Both the position numbers and the translations under genes were made by a program. Positions 9,109 through 18,993 of a DNA stretch of 64,000 bases are shown piece after piece; the first letter of the stretch is position 1, and the number at the start of each line of letters is the position of its first letter. The notes below the pieces were generated by a model, which made no database searches, had not been told where the DNA came from, and saw only the letters and a program-made list of their open reading frames with translations. This DNA is from CAUZIZ01 sp965219005 (GTDB lineage Bacteria; Acidobacteriota; UBA6911; RPQK01; JAJDTT01). The stretch spans positions 3,906,001-3,970,000 of the forward strand of contig CBDCMS010000004.1 of NCBI GenBank assembly GCA_965219005.1. The letters run 5' to 3'.

Positions 9109-10599
9109 TCATTCAGGTTGTGACGCCAAACTTCGCCGCCTCTCGCAACCCAAAAACAGGTAATTCCCCAATGCCAGGTAGCCCATCAAGATCCCGCCAA
9201 CGAGAGCGACTCCAAGACCGGCATAGGGGTACTCTTCGACCAACGAAATCGCCAACAACGAAACCAGCAACCAGAGCAGCAGCACCGTTCCATCAGAGGG
9301 GTGGAACCATCCTCGAATCTGTCCGGCTTCCAGAACACCTGAGCTTCTCAGAACGGCGACGGAGAGGGCAATGGCAACCCAGAAAAAAATTCCAAGTTTA
9401 GCTCCCAGCGGGATGGCATCGGTCATCTGATACAGGAACTGGGCAAAGAGCCCCCAACTTAATCCAGCGGCAATCAAACGGCAGTCAGGATCAGGAGAAC
9501 GCCTCCAAACCAACAGCAGGACCCGAAACAGGCTGGTCCACAACGCCACATAGGCCACCATCCCAGGAATCCCCAGGTCGACGCCGACTTGCAGTAGATG
9601 GTTGTGGGCACTGGCAACATCAACGTTGTGCGGAAAGTTGAAGAGCGGATAGAGCACCGGAACTACCTTGCGAAAAGCGTTCATGCCCATGCCGGTGAAG
9701 GGGAAGTCCTGGATGCCGTACAGCGCACGGCTCCAAAGCTCAAACCGCCCCGTAAAGCCAATCTCCGAGGGATCCGAACCCACAGCTCCATAAACCAGGA
9801 GATTGAAATCGGCCGGGCTCCAAAAAGACAGTGAAGCCAACACGACAACGACCAGCAGAAGGCTGACCCAACGCAGACGAGGGACCGTGATCACGGCTGC
9901 AAGCCAGCACGAAAGGAAAAAGGCCACCCAGCCTCCTCGGGATTGGCTGAGAAGAAGTAGGGCGAAAAGCAGCAGCAGTCCAACACCAAAAAAAATCCCA
10001 AGAAGTCCTCTGCTGTTCCATAGCCAAGGCCGCTCGATCTTCACAGACCGTCGGACCAGCAAGAACAGGAGAGGGAGGAACAGGATAGCCGACCCTCCAA
10101 CGGGGTTGGCATTGAAGCCTTCCTCAACTCCTGGAAGTCCCGTCAAGCGTACTGGGAATAACCGGGCCAACTCCCCCAACAGGGGAAGCTTCAGCTTCCA
10201 CCGAGTACCCAGAAGGCAAACCGGAACGAGCGCGATTCCTCCCGCGCAGAAGGCCAGAACGGCGAGGCGGAGTCTACCGTGGTTTTCTCCCACGAATCGA
10301 ACCAATCCGAAGAAGATGAAAACTCCAAGCAGCAGACCAGTCAACTTGGGAAGGCTGAACTCGACATCGAAGGTTGCGTAGACGCTAATCAGAGCCATCA
10401 CCAATAGAGGGGCTATGGCTGGGTTGAGAGGCGTTCGATCTAGCGCCCGCCCCCGTCGGGCCAGATCTACCAACCAAAGGATGGGGACGCAGAGAGCAAC
10501 CCAGATCCACCCGGTTCGAGGGAAGAACAAGAGCGGCGAGATCAACAAGGGCAGGATCAAGAATCCCCAATTGATGAAGCTGGTCACGTTAGTCGGCAT
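9109..10599 (-). CDS. O-antigen ligase/polymerase family protein
   Basis: A 496-residue polytopic membrane protein with about 12-13 hydrophobic segments. Family marks include SQSRGGWVAFFLS, a loop with FTGRFELWSRALYGIQDFP and FTGMGMNAFRKV, and SAHNHLLQVGVDLGIPGMVAY, which match the Wzy_C/RfaL domain. It would act on undecaprenyl-linked glycans at the periplasmic face. The C-terminus has an extra pair of hydrophobic segments after residue 430. It precedes the sugar-phosphate transferase on the minus strand with a 165-bp gap, so the two may be co-transcribed. Whether it polymerises or ligates cannot be told. Confidence 0.85.
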   Translation of the reverse strand: MPTNVTSFINWGFLILPLLISPLLFFPRTGWIWVALCVPILWLVDLARRGRALDRTPLNPAIAPLLVMALISVYATFDVEFSLPKLTGLLLGVFIFFGLVRFVGENHGRLRLAVLAFCAGGIALVPVCLLGTRWKLKLPLLGELARLFPVRLTGLPGVEEGFNANPVGGSAILFLPLLFLLVRRSVKIERPWLWNSRGLLGIFFGVGLLLLFALLLLSQSRGGWVAFFLSCWLAAVITVPRLRWVSLLLVVVVLASLSFWSPADFNLLVYGAVGSDPSEIGFTGRFELWSRALYGIQDFPFTGMGMNAFRKVVPVLYPLFNFPHNVDVASAHNHLLQVGVDLGIPGMVAYVALWTSLFRVLLLVWRRSPDPDCRLIAAGLSWGLFAQFLYQMTDAIPLGAKLGIFFWVAIALSVAVLRSSGVLEAGQIRGWFHPSDGTVLLLWLLVSLLAISLVEEYPYAGLGVALVGGILMGYLALGNYLFLGCERRRSLASQPE

Positions 10600-10672
10600 T
10601 CTAGATCAATTGGCCGACCCGGAGCATTCATGGATGCCCACCGAGTACGATAATGCCTGTGGAGTTGAGCAA

Positions 10673-11140
10673 TCAGGCCAGGGGCTGGATGAAGTGGATC
10701 TGGCGAGCCACCTCCGCAAAGCCCATCTTGGGGTAGAATTCCGCACCGAGCTGATTCTGCTCCAGGGTCGCAATTCTGGCGTGGAGCATCCCTGCCTGCT
10801 TAAGGTAGTTGAGTGCAGTCTCGAGGAGCTCTCTTCCAATCCCACGTCTCTGAAACCGTGGTTCCACGGCAAAATTAGGAATGTCGCCGATTCTCGACCT
10901 GGGGTTGATATCAGTGGTAACATATCCCGCAATCTCCCCATCCACTTCGGCGATGAAAACCCCGTTTGCGTTTCGATCTACATCATGGTTGATGTGTGCC
11001 ATCTTCCGTTCCTTCCAGTCTACTCCTGCAATGACACCGAACTTGTCTTCAATGTTCTTATCGATCGAGACATGCTCGAAACAGACTGCCGTGATTTGGC
11101 GAAGTGTCTCCAGATCCGAGTCGCGATACTTTCGAATCAC
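10673..11140 (-). CDS. GNAT-family N-acetyltransferase
   Basis: A 155-residue acetyl-CoA-dependent acetyltransferase. It starts VIRKYRDSDLETLRQ, has GVFIAEVDGEIAGYVTTDI (beta4), then IPNFAVEPRFQRRGIGRELLE, in which RRGIGREL is the acetyl-CoA pyrophosphate-binding loop, and closes with NQLGAEFYPKMGFAEV. The frame stays open up to 11287, but that would overlap the upstream aldolase gene; GTG 11140 gives the family-typical beginning 94 bp after that gene's stop. The substrate is unknown. It sits between a polymerase-like gene and an HpaI-type aldolase on the same strand. Confidence 0.8.
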   Translation of the reverse strand: MIRKYRDSDLETLRQITAVCFEHVSIDKNIEDKFGVIAGVDWKERKMAHINHDVDRNANGVFIAEVDGEIAGYVTTDINPRSRIGDIPNFAVEPRFQRRGIGRELLETALNYLKQAGMLHARIATLEQNQLGAEFYPKMGFAEVARQIHFIQPLA

Positions 11141-11234
11141 GAATCCATCCCAGCTGCACCAAGGGGCTTCGAGGCTGCTCCCGCCCCATTCGAATCCATC
11201 ACTCTTGGCAGGAATCCAGAGCCCACAAGGAGTG

Positions 11235-12056
11235 TCACTCCCCCCGCGTTTTCTCGAGTTCTCGGAGCTTCGCCAGGTCGGCCTCAAGCCCTACTTTGCC
11301 ATAGCTTGCCAGATTCCCAACGGCGATAAACCTATAGCCCTGATTGTAGGCTCGATAACAATCGTCGAAGCCAAAGAAGGTGATGCCACTGGCCTTTCCG
11401 GCCTTCTCGACACGACGTGGAAATTCTTCCAAAAATTTCTGGACCTTCGGATGACCAATATCCCCCATATGGCCCAACGCCGCGGAGCTGTCGAGCGGAC
11501 CCGCGAAAACGACGTCAACACCCTCTACTTCGGCAATGGCCTCGACATTGTCGATGCCCTCTGGCGTCTCGATCTGTACAACCACGCAGGTTTCATCATT
11601 GGCTGCAGGTAAGTACTCGTCATATGACACGTCCAGGTAGAAATTCCATAGAGGGGAAATCCCTCGCGTTCCCTGGGGTGGGTATTTGGCATATTCAACT
11701 GCCAGACGGGCCTCTTCGGCTGTATTCACCTGCGGCACCATGATGCCGTTGGCCCCAATGTCGAGCGCCTTCTTGATGAGCTGGGGATCAAGACCGGCAA
11801 CCCGAACCACAGTGCTGCGTCCCTGCAGTCGGCACAAGATAGGGATCCACTTGATCTTGTCGGCCCCGTAAGGCCGATGCTCGGTGTCCACCCAGAGAAA
11901 GTCAGCACCTGCGTCGAGAGTCAACTTCGCCAACAGTTCTGAAGCGTCGACAAGGGAGGCCCCCCACGCGGTCCCACCTTCGGAGAGAATCTTCTTAACA
12001 TTGTTCTGAAGTCTGTTCGTTTTTTCCGGCTGCAGCACGGGAAACCTCCATTTCAT
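11235..12056 (-). CDS. HpcH/HpaI aldolase family protein
   Basis: A 273-residue class II (metal-dependent) pyruvate-type aldolase of the HpcH/HpaI/GarL superfamily. Visible motifs are GGTAWGASLVDASELLAKL, FLWVDTEHRPYG, NGIMVPQVNTAEEARLAVE, RGISPLW, VVVQIETPEGIDNVEAIA (metal-binding Glu) and VDVVFAGPLDSSAALG (metal-binding Asp). Such enzymes cleave or form 2-keto-3-deoxy acids with pyruvate or related donors. The frame is open to 12167, but ATG 12056 fits the usual length. In a sugar locus it might act on a keto-deoxy sugar acid, but this is inference; it could equally be catabolic. Confidence 0.85.
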   Translation of the reverse strand: MKWRFPVLQPEKTNRLQNNVKKILSEGGTAWGASLVDASELLAKLTLDAGADFLWVDTEHRPYGADKIKWIPILCRLQGRSTVVRVAGLDPQLIKKALDIGANGIMVPQVNTAEEARLAVEYAKYPPQGTRGISPLWNFYLDVSYDEYLPAANDETCVVVQIETPEGIDNVEAIAEVEGVDVVFAGPLDSSAALGHMGDIGHPKVQKFLEEFPRRVEKAGKASGITFFGFDDCYRAYNQGYRFIAVGNLASYGKVGLEADLAKLRELEKTRGE

Positions 12057-12362
12057 ACGGGCGTCGATTGCTCTCGAAGAGGTGTGCAGGAGGAGCCCGT
12101 CACCACTCACCAAGTTGCCACTCAAGTAGGCGGCAGCCACTATAAGGAATCCATTCAGGGGCCGCAAGGCAAGCTTGGATTGACAGCTGAGATTCGAGCC
12201 TTCAGCTCGATGCCGGCGGCCCAGGAGACCACCGGAACACTAGGACGCAGAATTTCTATCTCGAATGGGGCCAGCGCGGCCGGGGCGGGACTGATCGGAA
12301 GAATGGATTCTGACGACCCTTCACGGATTGAAATGACCCTCGAATGTACTAGAATCCGAACA
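12057..12362. other. divergent intergenic region with repeat remnant
   Basis: This 306-bp region separates the minus-strand aldolase gene from the plus-strand TolB/CehA gene. Bases 12252-12275 match a segment of the dispersed intergenic repeat at 56485-56510 (shared TTTCTNTCTCGAATGGGG). A possible promoter lies at 12328-12355. The open frame that begins at 12084 is regarded as non-coding upstream extension because the predicted signal peptide starts at 12363. Confidence 0.5.
12328..12355 (+). promoter_or_regulatory. possible sigma-70-type promoter
   Basis: TTGAAA at 12328-12333 and TAGAAT at 12350-12355 are separated by 16 bases. The expected start of transcription would fall at or just before the ATG at 12363, implying a leaderless or nearly leaderless message. 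This is a pattern match only. Confidence 0.3.
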
Positions 12363-14960
12363 ATGCTCAGAAAATTCACTCTGACCTTTCTCGGAAGTCT
12401 GCTCGCTGTCCTGATGGCACCAGTCAGTCTCTCTAGACCAGGCAGTCAAGAGCTCCTGGTGCCGCCTGCCGTCCAGGTTCTGAACAAGAAGCTCGAGCGT
12501 CCCTACCCGGCGGCGAAGACCGGCGGCAACTACATGCACAACTACTACCTGCCCCCGGCAGGCGCGAGCAGCCCCTGGTGGCCGTCCTGGTCGCCAGATG
12601 GCCGCTGGCTTGCCTATTCCATGCAGGGATCCCTTTGGAGGTCTCGCATTGGAGAATCAAAAGCTCGCGAGATCGCGTACTCTCAGAAATACCTGTCCTC
12701 TCCCGAATGGTCTCCACTGGGTCGCTGGATCGCTTTCACAGCAGACGACGGCAATTCCATAAACCTCAAACTTCTCGATCTCGAAACCGGGCAACGGAGC
12801 GACCTGACATCTGGACCGCATCTCAATCTCGATCCCGCCTGGTCGCCGGACGGTTCACGGCTGGCATTCGTCTCTACCCGTCCTCATGGGTACTTCAACA
12901 TCTTCATCATGGAGATGGACCAGGGAAACCCAGGAAACGTGGTTCAGCTGACTCGGGACCATCGCCACAGTGAGGACCGTCTTTACTTTGGGGAGTACGA
13001 TCTTCACATCCAGCCCACCTGGTCGCCCGACGGCTCGGAGCTCATTTTCGTCTGCAATCGGGGTATCCCGCTAGGTTCCGGAGCCATCTGGCGCATGCCC
13101 GCAGTGGCCAACGGAATCGACCGTGCGCGTCTTATCCGACAGGAAGAAACCCTGTACCGCACTCGCCCCGACTGGTCTACGGATGGCAAACGTATCCTCT
13201 ACAGTTCCCATCTGGGTAGCCAGTTCAATCAACTGTACATGCTTCCTGCCACGGGAGGGGAACCCTACAAGTTGACCTTCGGGGAGTGGGACGCCTTCCA
13301 CCCTCGCTGGTCTCCCGACGGGGAATGGATTGCCTACCTCTCCAACCAGGACGGCTTGCCCCAGCTTCGCCTGCTGAAAGCCTTCGGGGGCACTCAGAAA
13401 GGGATGGTAATCACCTCTCGAAGCTGGGCTCGTCCGATGGGCCGAGTGCGTATCCGGGTAGAAGATGCCACCACCAAAGAAACGCTGGCGGCGCGAATCT
13501 ACAGCCGGGCCTCGGACGGCAAGAGCTATGCCCCCAACGATGCCTACCAGCGGGTCGGTCGAACCCTGCTCGATCACTATTTTCACTCCACCGGAGTATG
13601 CGAGCTGGAAGTCCCTGCGGGGGAGCTGACGCTATCCGCTGCCAAAGGCCTCGAGTACCATCCCCAAGCAATCCGCCTCCAGGTTCGGGCCGGAACCCTG
13701 ACACCCGTGACAATTCCGATCAAGCGACTCTCACGGCTGAAGGATCAAGGTTGGTATAGCGGCAGCAACCACGTCCACATGAACTATGGAGGCAATCTAC
13801 ACAATACCCCCGAGAACCTCATGTTCATGGCCGAAGCCGAGGATCTCGACGTCGTAACCAACCTTATTGCCAACAAGGATAATCGCATCTTTGACCATCA
13901 GTTCTTCACCGGCCGCCCCCACCCCTTGTCAGACCAACGGAAGATCCTCTACTTCAATGAGGAATATCGCCCACCGTTCTACGGACATATTTCTCTCATC
14001 AACTTGACCCAGCACTTGATCTCCCCTTTCACTACCGGCTACCCGGGAACGGCCATCGATAGTCTGTATCCCAGCAATACAGACATGATTCGGGTAGCAC
14101 GCGCTCAGGGGGCACTTGCCGCCTATGTCCATCCCTTCGGCGGCAGTTCAGACCCCCTCGAGAAAGATCTTGGCGGTGCCAAGGCGCTCCCAGTGGATCT
14201 CGCGCTGGGGACTATCGATTACCACGAGCTGATGAGCACCTCCAGCAGCTGGGCCTCCATGTAGGTCTGGCATCATGTCCTGAACAACGGCTTCCGGCTG
14301 GCGGCGGTTGGAGGAGAAGACTCCATCAACAATCTCCACAAGACCGGAATCTTGGGTCAGAGTCGAACCTATACCTATCTGGGCGCCGCGCTGGACTGGG
14401 ACGCTTGGGTCGAAGCAATTCGCAAGGGGCATTCTTTCGTTACCAACGCCCCCCTCTTGCAACTCCAGGTGGAGGGCAGGATCCCGGGAGAGGACCTCCT
14501 CTTATCGGCAGCGAGCCAAACCGTACACATCAAGGGAACGGTGGAGTCGATAGTCCCGTTGGACAGGGTGGAACTGGTCGTCCATGGCAAAAGGCTGTTA
14601 GTAGCCGAATCTTCCGTGTTCGAGCGTGTGGGTGCGGGGATCCGACATGAGTTCGAAAAGTCGGTGAAAATCGATCACAGCACCTGGATTACGCTGCAGG
14701 CTTACGGAAACCTCCCGGTTCATCCAATCAACGATCGATTCCCCCTCGCGGCTACCAATCCCGTCTGGGTTTCCGTCGGAGGAAAAGCTGTCCGATCCCG
14801 GGAGTCAGCGCGATACTTCATACGTTGGATCGACAAGCTCACGACCATGGCGGACTCCCATCCCCACTGGCGTTCTGACAGAGAAAAGGCCCATGTCCTG
14901 GGTCAGTTTCGCCAGGCCAGACAGGTCTACCTGGATCTAGAGAACGAGGCGGCTGAGTGA
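12363..14960 (+). pseudogene. TolB-like propeller + CehA/PHP-type metallohydrolase, interrupted by an in-frame TAG
   Basis: A secreted protein of about 866 codons. After a signal peptide (MLRKFTLTFLGSLLAVLMAP) come WD40-like/TolB repeats, each with W-S-P-D-G-x (WSPDGRWLAY, WSPDGSRLAF, WSPDGSELIF, WSTDGKRILY, WSPDGEWIAY), a carboxypeptidase-regulatory-like domain (MGRVRIRVEDATTKE), then a PHP-type domain with metal-ligand candidates NHVHMN, YVHPFGG and VGGEDS. The frame is closed by TAG at 14262-14264 and then stays open in the same frame to 14960 with the rest of the domain (VWHHVLNNGFRLAAVGGEDS onward). The C-terminal metal ligands lie after the stop, so the truncated product would probably be inactive. 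One base change would explain it. ATG 12363 is chosen for the signal peptide. Confidence 0.85.
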
Positions 14961-15079
14961 AGACAGAAAAGAGGTTGCGGGTTGCAGCTTGCAAACCTAC
15001 AGCCGCCGAGTGGCAATGCCCCTCCCCGCCTGCTATCCTACGTTCACCCAAACTTTCCGGACTGACTGAGGTCTTGACC

Positions 15080-16378
15080 ATGACAAAGAATACGTACATC
15101 CACAGTGTTCCCGAGCACTCCTGGCAATATCCTCGGCGCCAGATGCTGAAACTGATGGCGAGCGCCGGTACTGCCGCTCTCGGCTCTTCTAGCTGGGGAC
15201 TCGCCGCCACCGACCAGGAGAGCGAATCGTTCTGGCAGATGACCAGGGCCCAGTTCTCGCTTCGCCCTGGGCTGATGCTCATGAACGCTGCCAATCTGTG
15301 TCCTGCGCCCTACTCCGTGTCCGAGATGGTCTACAAGTTGACTCGAGACATAGACGCCGACGCCTCCTTTCAGAATCGCGAGAAATTCTCCAAGCTGACG
15401 GAGAAATCTCGACATGCCCTGGCTGGTTTTCTGGGTGCCTCCCCAGAGGAGATCGTCCTTACTCGAAATACGACCGAAGGAAACAACACGGTCCTCAACG
15501 GCCTCGATCTGGGCCCCGGCGATGAAATTGTAGTCTGGGATCAGAATCACCCCACCAACAACGTAGGTTGGGATGTCCGCTCCCAACGCTATGGCTTCAC
15601 TGTCAAACGAGTGACCATACCGGTCAAGTTCAGCAGCCCGCAAGAGCTGATCGCGCCTTTCAAGAAGGCACTGACTAGCAAGACCAAGGTGCTGGCCATG
15701 ACCCACGCCTCAAATATTTCAGGCGTTGCGCTTCCGGTCAGGGACCTCTGCCATCTGGCAAGGGAAAGGAATATCCTAAGCCTGATCGACGGCGCCCAGA
15801 GCTTTGGCTCTTTGCAAGTCAACCTCCACCAGATCGGCTGCGATTTCTACGCCGGGAGCGCCCACAAGTGGTTTATGGGTCCCAAGGAGTCGGGCGTGCT
15901 CTTCGTTCGAAAGGAGCGGATTGCACAGCTCTGGCCTTCCCTCGTCGGTTCCGGTTGGGATGAAAGTGTAAACGACCATGCCCGCAAGCTTGAGAGCATG
16001 GGACAGCGAGACGACGCCACCCTGGCCGCTGTAGGAAGGGCAGTGTCCTTTCACCAGGAAATCGGCAGGGAGCGAGTGGAGAGGAGAGTCCGGGCTCTGG
16101 CAGGCACCCTCAAACGCGGTCTCCAGAAGATTCCAGGTGTCGTCCTTCACACGCCGATAGAAGATGATTTCAGCGCCGGTGTGGTTGTTTTTTCGATCGG
16201 CGCCCTCGACCCGAGATCGGCCTTTCAGCATCTGCACCGTAAGTATCAGATCGGTGGCGCCGGGCTGGCGGGAATGTTCTCCGGAGTTCGTCTATGTCCG
16301 CATATATACAACCCCATGGACGAGATTCAGAAGGCGATCTCGGCGGTAGGAGATCTCGCCAAGAACGGTATCGCCTGA
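15080..16378 (+). CDS. Tat-exported class V aminotransferase (isopenicillin N epimerase-like)
   Basis: A 432-residue PLP enzyme of the class V aminotransferase/cysteine desulfurase fold. An N-terminal segment with PRRQMLKLMASAGTAALG looks like a twin-arginine signal, so it probably acts outside the cytoplasm. Core motifs are LMNAANLCPAP, VLTRNTTEGNNTVLNGL, DEIVVWDQNHPTNN, THASNISGVALPV, LIDGAQSFGSLQVNL, and SAHKWFMGPKESGVLFV, in which Lys263 is the expected PLP lysine. The C-terminus has a typical GAGLAGMFSGVRLCPHIYN segment. The GTG at 14957 would overlap the previous gene; ATG 15080 is preferred. Substrate is unknown; sulfur-transfer activity is less likely than epimerase or lyase-type chemistry. 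Confidence 0.85.
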   Translation: MTKNTYIHSVPEHSWQYPRRQMLKLMASAGTAALGSSSWGLAATDQESESFWQMTRAQFSLRPGLMLMNAANLCPAPYSVSEMVYKLTRDIDADASFQNREKFSKLTEKSRHALAGFLGASPEEIVLTRNTTEGNNTVLNGLDLGPGDEIVVWDQNHPTNNVGWDVRSQRYGFTVKRVTIPVKFSSPQELIAPFKKALTSKTKVLAMTHASNISGVALPVRDLCHLARERNILSLIDGAQSFGSLQVNLHQIGCDFYAGSAHKWFMGPKESGVLFVRKERIAQLWPSLVGSGWDESVNDHARKLESMGQRDDATLAAVGRAVSFHQEIGRERVERRVRALAGTLKRGLQKIPGVVLHTPIEDDFSAGVVVFSIGALDPRSAFQHLHRKYQIGGAGLAGMFSGVRLCPHIYNPMDEIQKAISAVGDLAKNGIA

Positions 16379-16454
16379 CGCCAGCGTCGAGTCCGAGCCT
16401 TGCCTGAAAACCTATTCGACACCAGCAGAAACCAAACCCAAGAGGAGGGAAGAC

Positions 16455-16844
16455 ATGCCAAGCTTTCTGCAGAACCACGCGACCCGGATATACGCAGTCC
16501 TGAGAATCATTTCCGGCCTACTCTTTGCCTGCCATGGTGCTCAGAAAGTGTTTGGTGTCCTGGGAGGGGCAGGCGGCTCCGGAAATGCCGCAACACTGCT
16601 CTCGTTGTTCGGCGCAGCTGGAGTTATCGAGCTAGTTGGTGGCATCCTGATCGCCATCGGATTCCTGACCCGATACGCGGCCTTCATCTCGAGCGGCCAG
16701 ATGGCAGTCGCCTATTTCATGGCGCATGCCTCCAAGGCTTTCTGGCCGATTCAGAACGGCGGTGAGCTGGCGGTCCTGTACTGTTTTCTGTTCCTCTTCA
16801 TCGCTGCCAGCGGGACGGGAACCTGGGGCGTGCAAAGCGACTGA
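16455..16844 (+). CDS. DoxX family membrane protein
   Basis: A 129-residue protein with four hydrophobic segments and the DoxX pattern: LRIISGLLFACHGAQKVFGVLGG, FGAAGVIELVGGILIAIGFLTR, ISSGQMAVAYFMAHA, and KAFWPIQNGGELAVLYCFLFLF. Members are small inner-membrane proteins tied to quinone or thiol redox processes, but no specific role is established for this type. A strong ribosome-binding site (AGGAGG) lies 8 bases before ATG 16455. The following kinase pseudogene begins immediately after its stop codon. Confidence 0.9.
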   Translation: MPSFLQNHATRIYAVLRIISGLLFACHGAQKVFGVLGGAGGSGNAATLLSLFGAAGVIELVGGILIAIGFLTRYAAFISSGQMAVAYFMAHASKAFWPIQNGGELAVLYCFLFLFIAASGTGTWGVQSD

Positions 16845-16845
16845 G

Positions 16846-18730
16846 CTGAAGTCCACCTTGTCTTGCATCCATGTGTCCGAGAACGTGACGAGGGTCACCG
16901 GCTACCCAGCCGAAGATTTCACTAGCCAGCCTTCCTTCTGGATCGATCGTGTCCATCCGGAGGACCAGGAGAGAGTCCTGCAGGAGTTGCCCTCCTTGTT
17001 CGAGCAAGAATACTACGAGCATGAGTATCGATGGCAGGCGGCAGACGGCTCCTATAGATGGTTTAGCGACGTTCTTCATGTGGTGCGAGCGGCGGATGAA
17101 ACTCCCCTGCATATAGTCGGGGTTTGGATCGACATCACCAAGCGCCGGCAGGCTGAACAGTCGCTGCGAGACAGCGAAGAGAAATTCCGCCTCATGACCG
17201 ACGCCATCCAGGACGTCTTTTGGATGTCCACGCCGGACATCGACAAAATACTCTACATCAGCCCCACCTACGAGACACACTGTGGGGTCGAACTTGTGAA
17301 AGCCTCTACCAGCGTCCCCAGTCCTTCCTGGCGGCCATTCACCCGGAGGAGCAGTCCCGGGTTCACGATGCTATTCCAGATCACGCCGCAGGAATGTGGG
17401 ATCTGGAGTATCGCATTGTCAGGCCCGTGGAACGATTCGTTGGATTCGAGACCGTGGCTATCCGATTAAAGATGGAACTGGGAAGGTGAGTGTTATGACG
17501 GGAGTGGCGTCAGACATTACCGCGAGCAAAAAGCTGGTAGAGGAACGAAGTCGCCTTGAAGTCAAGATGCTGCAGATGCAAAAACTGGAGAGTCTCGGTG
17601 TTCTGGCCGGAGGGATTACGCACGACTTCAACAACCTGCTCACGCCGGTAATTGGCTACGCGACCCTCGCTCTGAGAAAATTGGAGGCGGACTCGCCTGC
17701 CCGCAATCTAGTCGAGAAAATAGAAATCGCTGGACTCCGCGCGGCCGAACTTACCAATCAGATGTTGAATTTTTCTGGCAAAGGTCGCCTCCAGGCCGGG
17801 CCGATCGACCTCTCCCGTCTGGTCACGGAAATGATTCATCTGCTCCGATCGTCGACTTCCAAGAACGCGGTGATCAAGTACGAACTCCCTTCAAACCTAC
17901 CCGTGTTTCAGGGTGACGACGCTCAGATCAGACAGGTGGTGATGAACCTGATCGCCAATGCATCCGATGCTGTGGCCGAGGGAGGTGGAGAGATTACCGT
18001 GCGGGCCGGAAGCACCGAACTGAAGAGCCCCTACACCTCAGCTGCTCTGCCTGGCGACGAACTGCTTCCCGGCTCCTATGTCTACCTGGAGGTTTCGGAC
18101 ACCGGAATCGGAATGGACGAAGAGACCCAGGGAAGGATCTTCGACCCATTCTTCACTACCAAGTTCACAGGACGAGGCCTGGGTCTTGCCTCGGTGCTGG
18201 GTATCATCAAAGAACACGAGGGAACGATCTCGGTCGAGAGCCAACCGGCACAGGGCTCTAACTTCAAGCTCCTTTTTCCAGCCCTTGAAGAGTCGGCAAG
18301 ACTCGAACCTGAAACCGAGCTGGAACCCAAGACATGGCAGGCAAAAGGTACCGTACTGGTCATAGACGACGAGGAACTCCTGCGCACAGTCTCCAAGACA
18401 ATGTTGGAATCTCTGGGCTTCCAGGTACTTGTGGCAGAAGGTGGCCGTGAGGGGATCGCGATATTCCGAGAGCGTTGCGAGGAGATCACAGCCGTGTTGC
18501 TGGATCTGACGATGCCGGATCTGGACGGCGAAGCCACCTTCTCAGAACTGAGATCCGTGAAGAAGGACACCCCGGTCATACTGATGAGCGGCTTTACCGA
18601 GTTGTCCACCATGAATCGCTTCGCCGAGCCGGGACCGTCAGGCTTTCTTAAAAAGCCTTTTCGGCCCGACGACCTCACCGAAAAGCTTGGAGAGGTACTG
18701 AAGATCAACAAGCAAGGACATTCCTCTTAG
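16846..18730 (+). pseudogene. decayed PAS-PAS hybrid sensor histidine kinase
   Basis: Remnant of a cytosolic hybrid sensor kinase. The first PAS domain starts abruptly (HVSENVTRVTGYPAEDF), so the N-terminus is lost. A second PAS begins at YISPTYET and leaves frame near 17276-17284; it resumes in another frame (LWGRTCESLYQRPQSFLAAI) and shifts again near 17426 into the frame that carries RWIRDRGYPI, the HisKA domain (GGITHDFNNLLTPVIGYA), HATPase motifs (NLIANASDAV, DTGIGMD, GRGLGLASV) and a full receiver domain (VIDDEE, LLDLTMPD, KKPF). Both shifts are explained by loss of one base. The part from ATG 17495 could still yield a PAS-less kinase. The TAG stop lies in the inserted repeat at 18726. 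Confidence 0.87.
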
Positions 18731-18915
18731 GGTTCGGTCAAGAATAACTTCGCAGAGTTGGGGCTCAGATTTACGCCAGATTTGGTCGCGAACGATTGAG
18801 CGAAACCGCAGGCGTAGGCAGGCCTACGTTGAGGATTTCGCGATTGAGGAGCGGCCGAAGATGGTGTGAAGATGAGATGCCAGAATGTGAAGTTATTTTT
18901 GACCGAGCCCTTAGC
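18726..18915. mobile_element. 190-bp miniature inverted-repeat element, copy 1
   Basis: A 190-bp unit that recurs at 58100-58289 with three mismatches. Its ends are inverted repeats of about 21 bases (GGTTCGGTCAAGAATAACTT at the left; the right end is the reverse complement with few changes) bounded on both sides by CTTAG. The middle holds a hairpin (CGTAGGC/GCCTACG) within longer pairing arms. It has no transposase, so it fits a MITE moved by an element in trans. Its first bases supply the TAG stop (18728-18730) of the kinase remnant. Confidence 0.85.
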
Positions 18916-18993
18916 CTGGGCTCCAGGTCGGGTTCCAAGGCCCCCCTTCCCGAAATCCTATCTTGCTTGCAAAACGCGGGGATTGAACAATTG

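Noticed and set aside
10415..11329. Plus-strand open frame of 304 codons across the polymerase/GNAT region
   Set aside because: Antisense to the GNAT gene and to the start of a polymerase-like gene; no domain seen.
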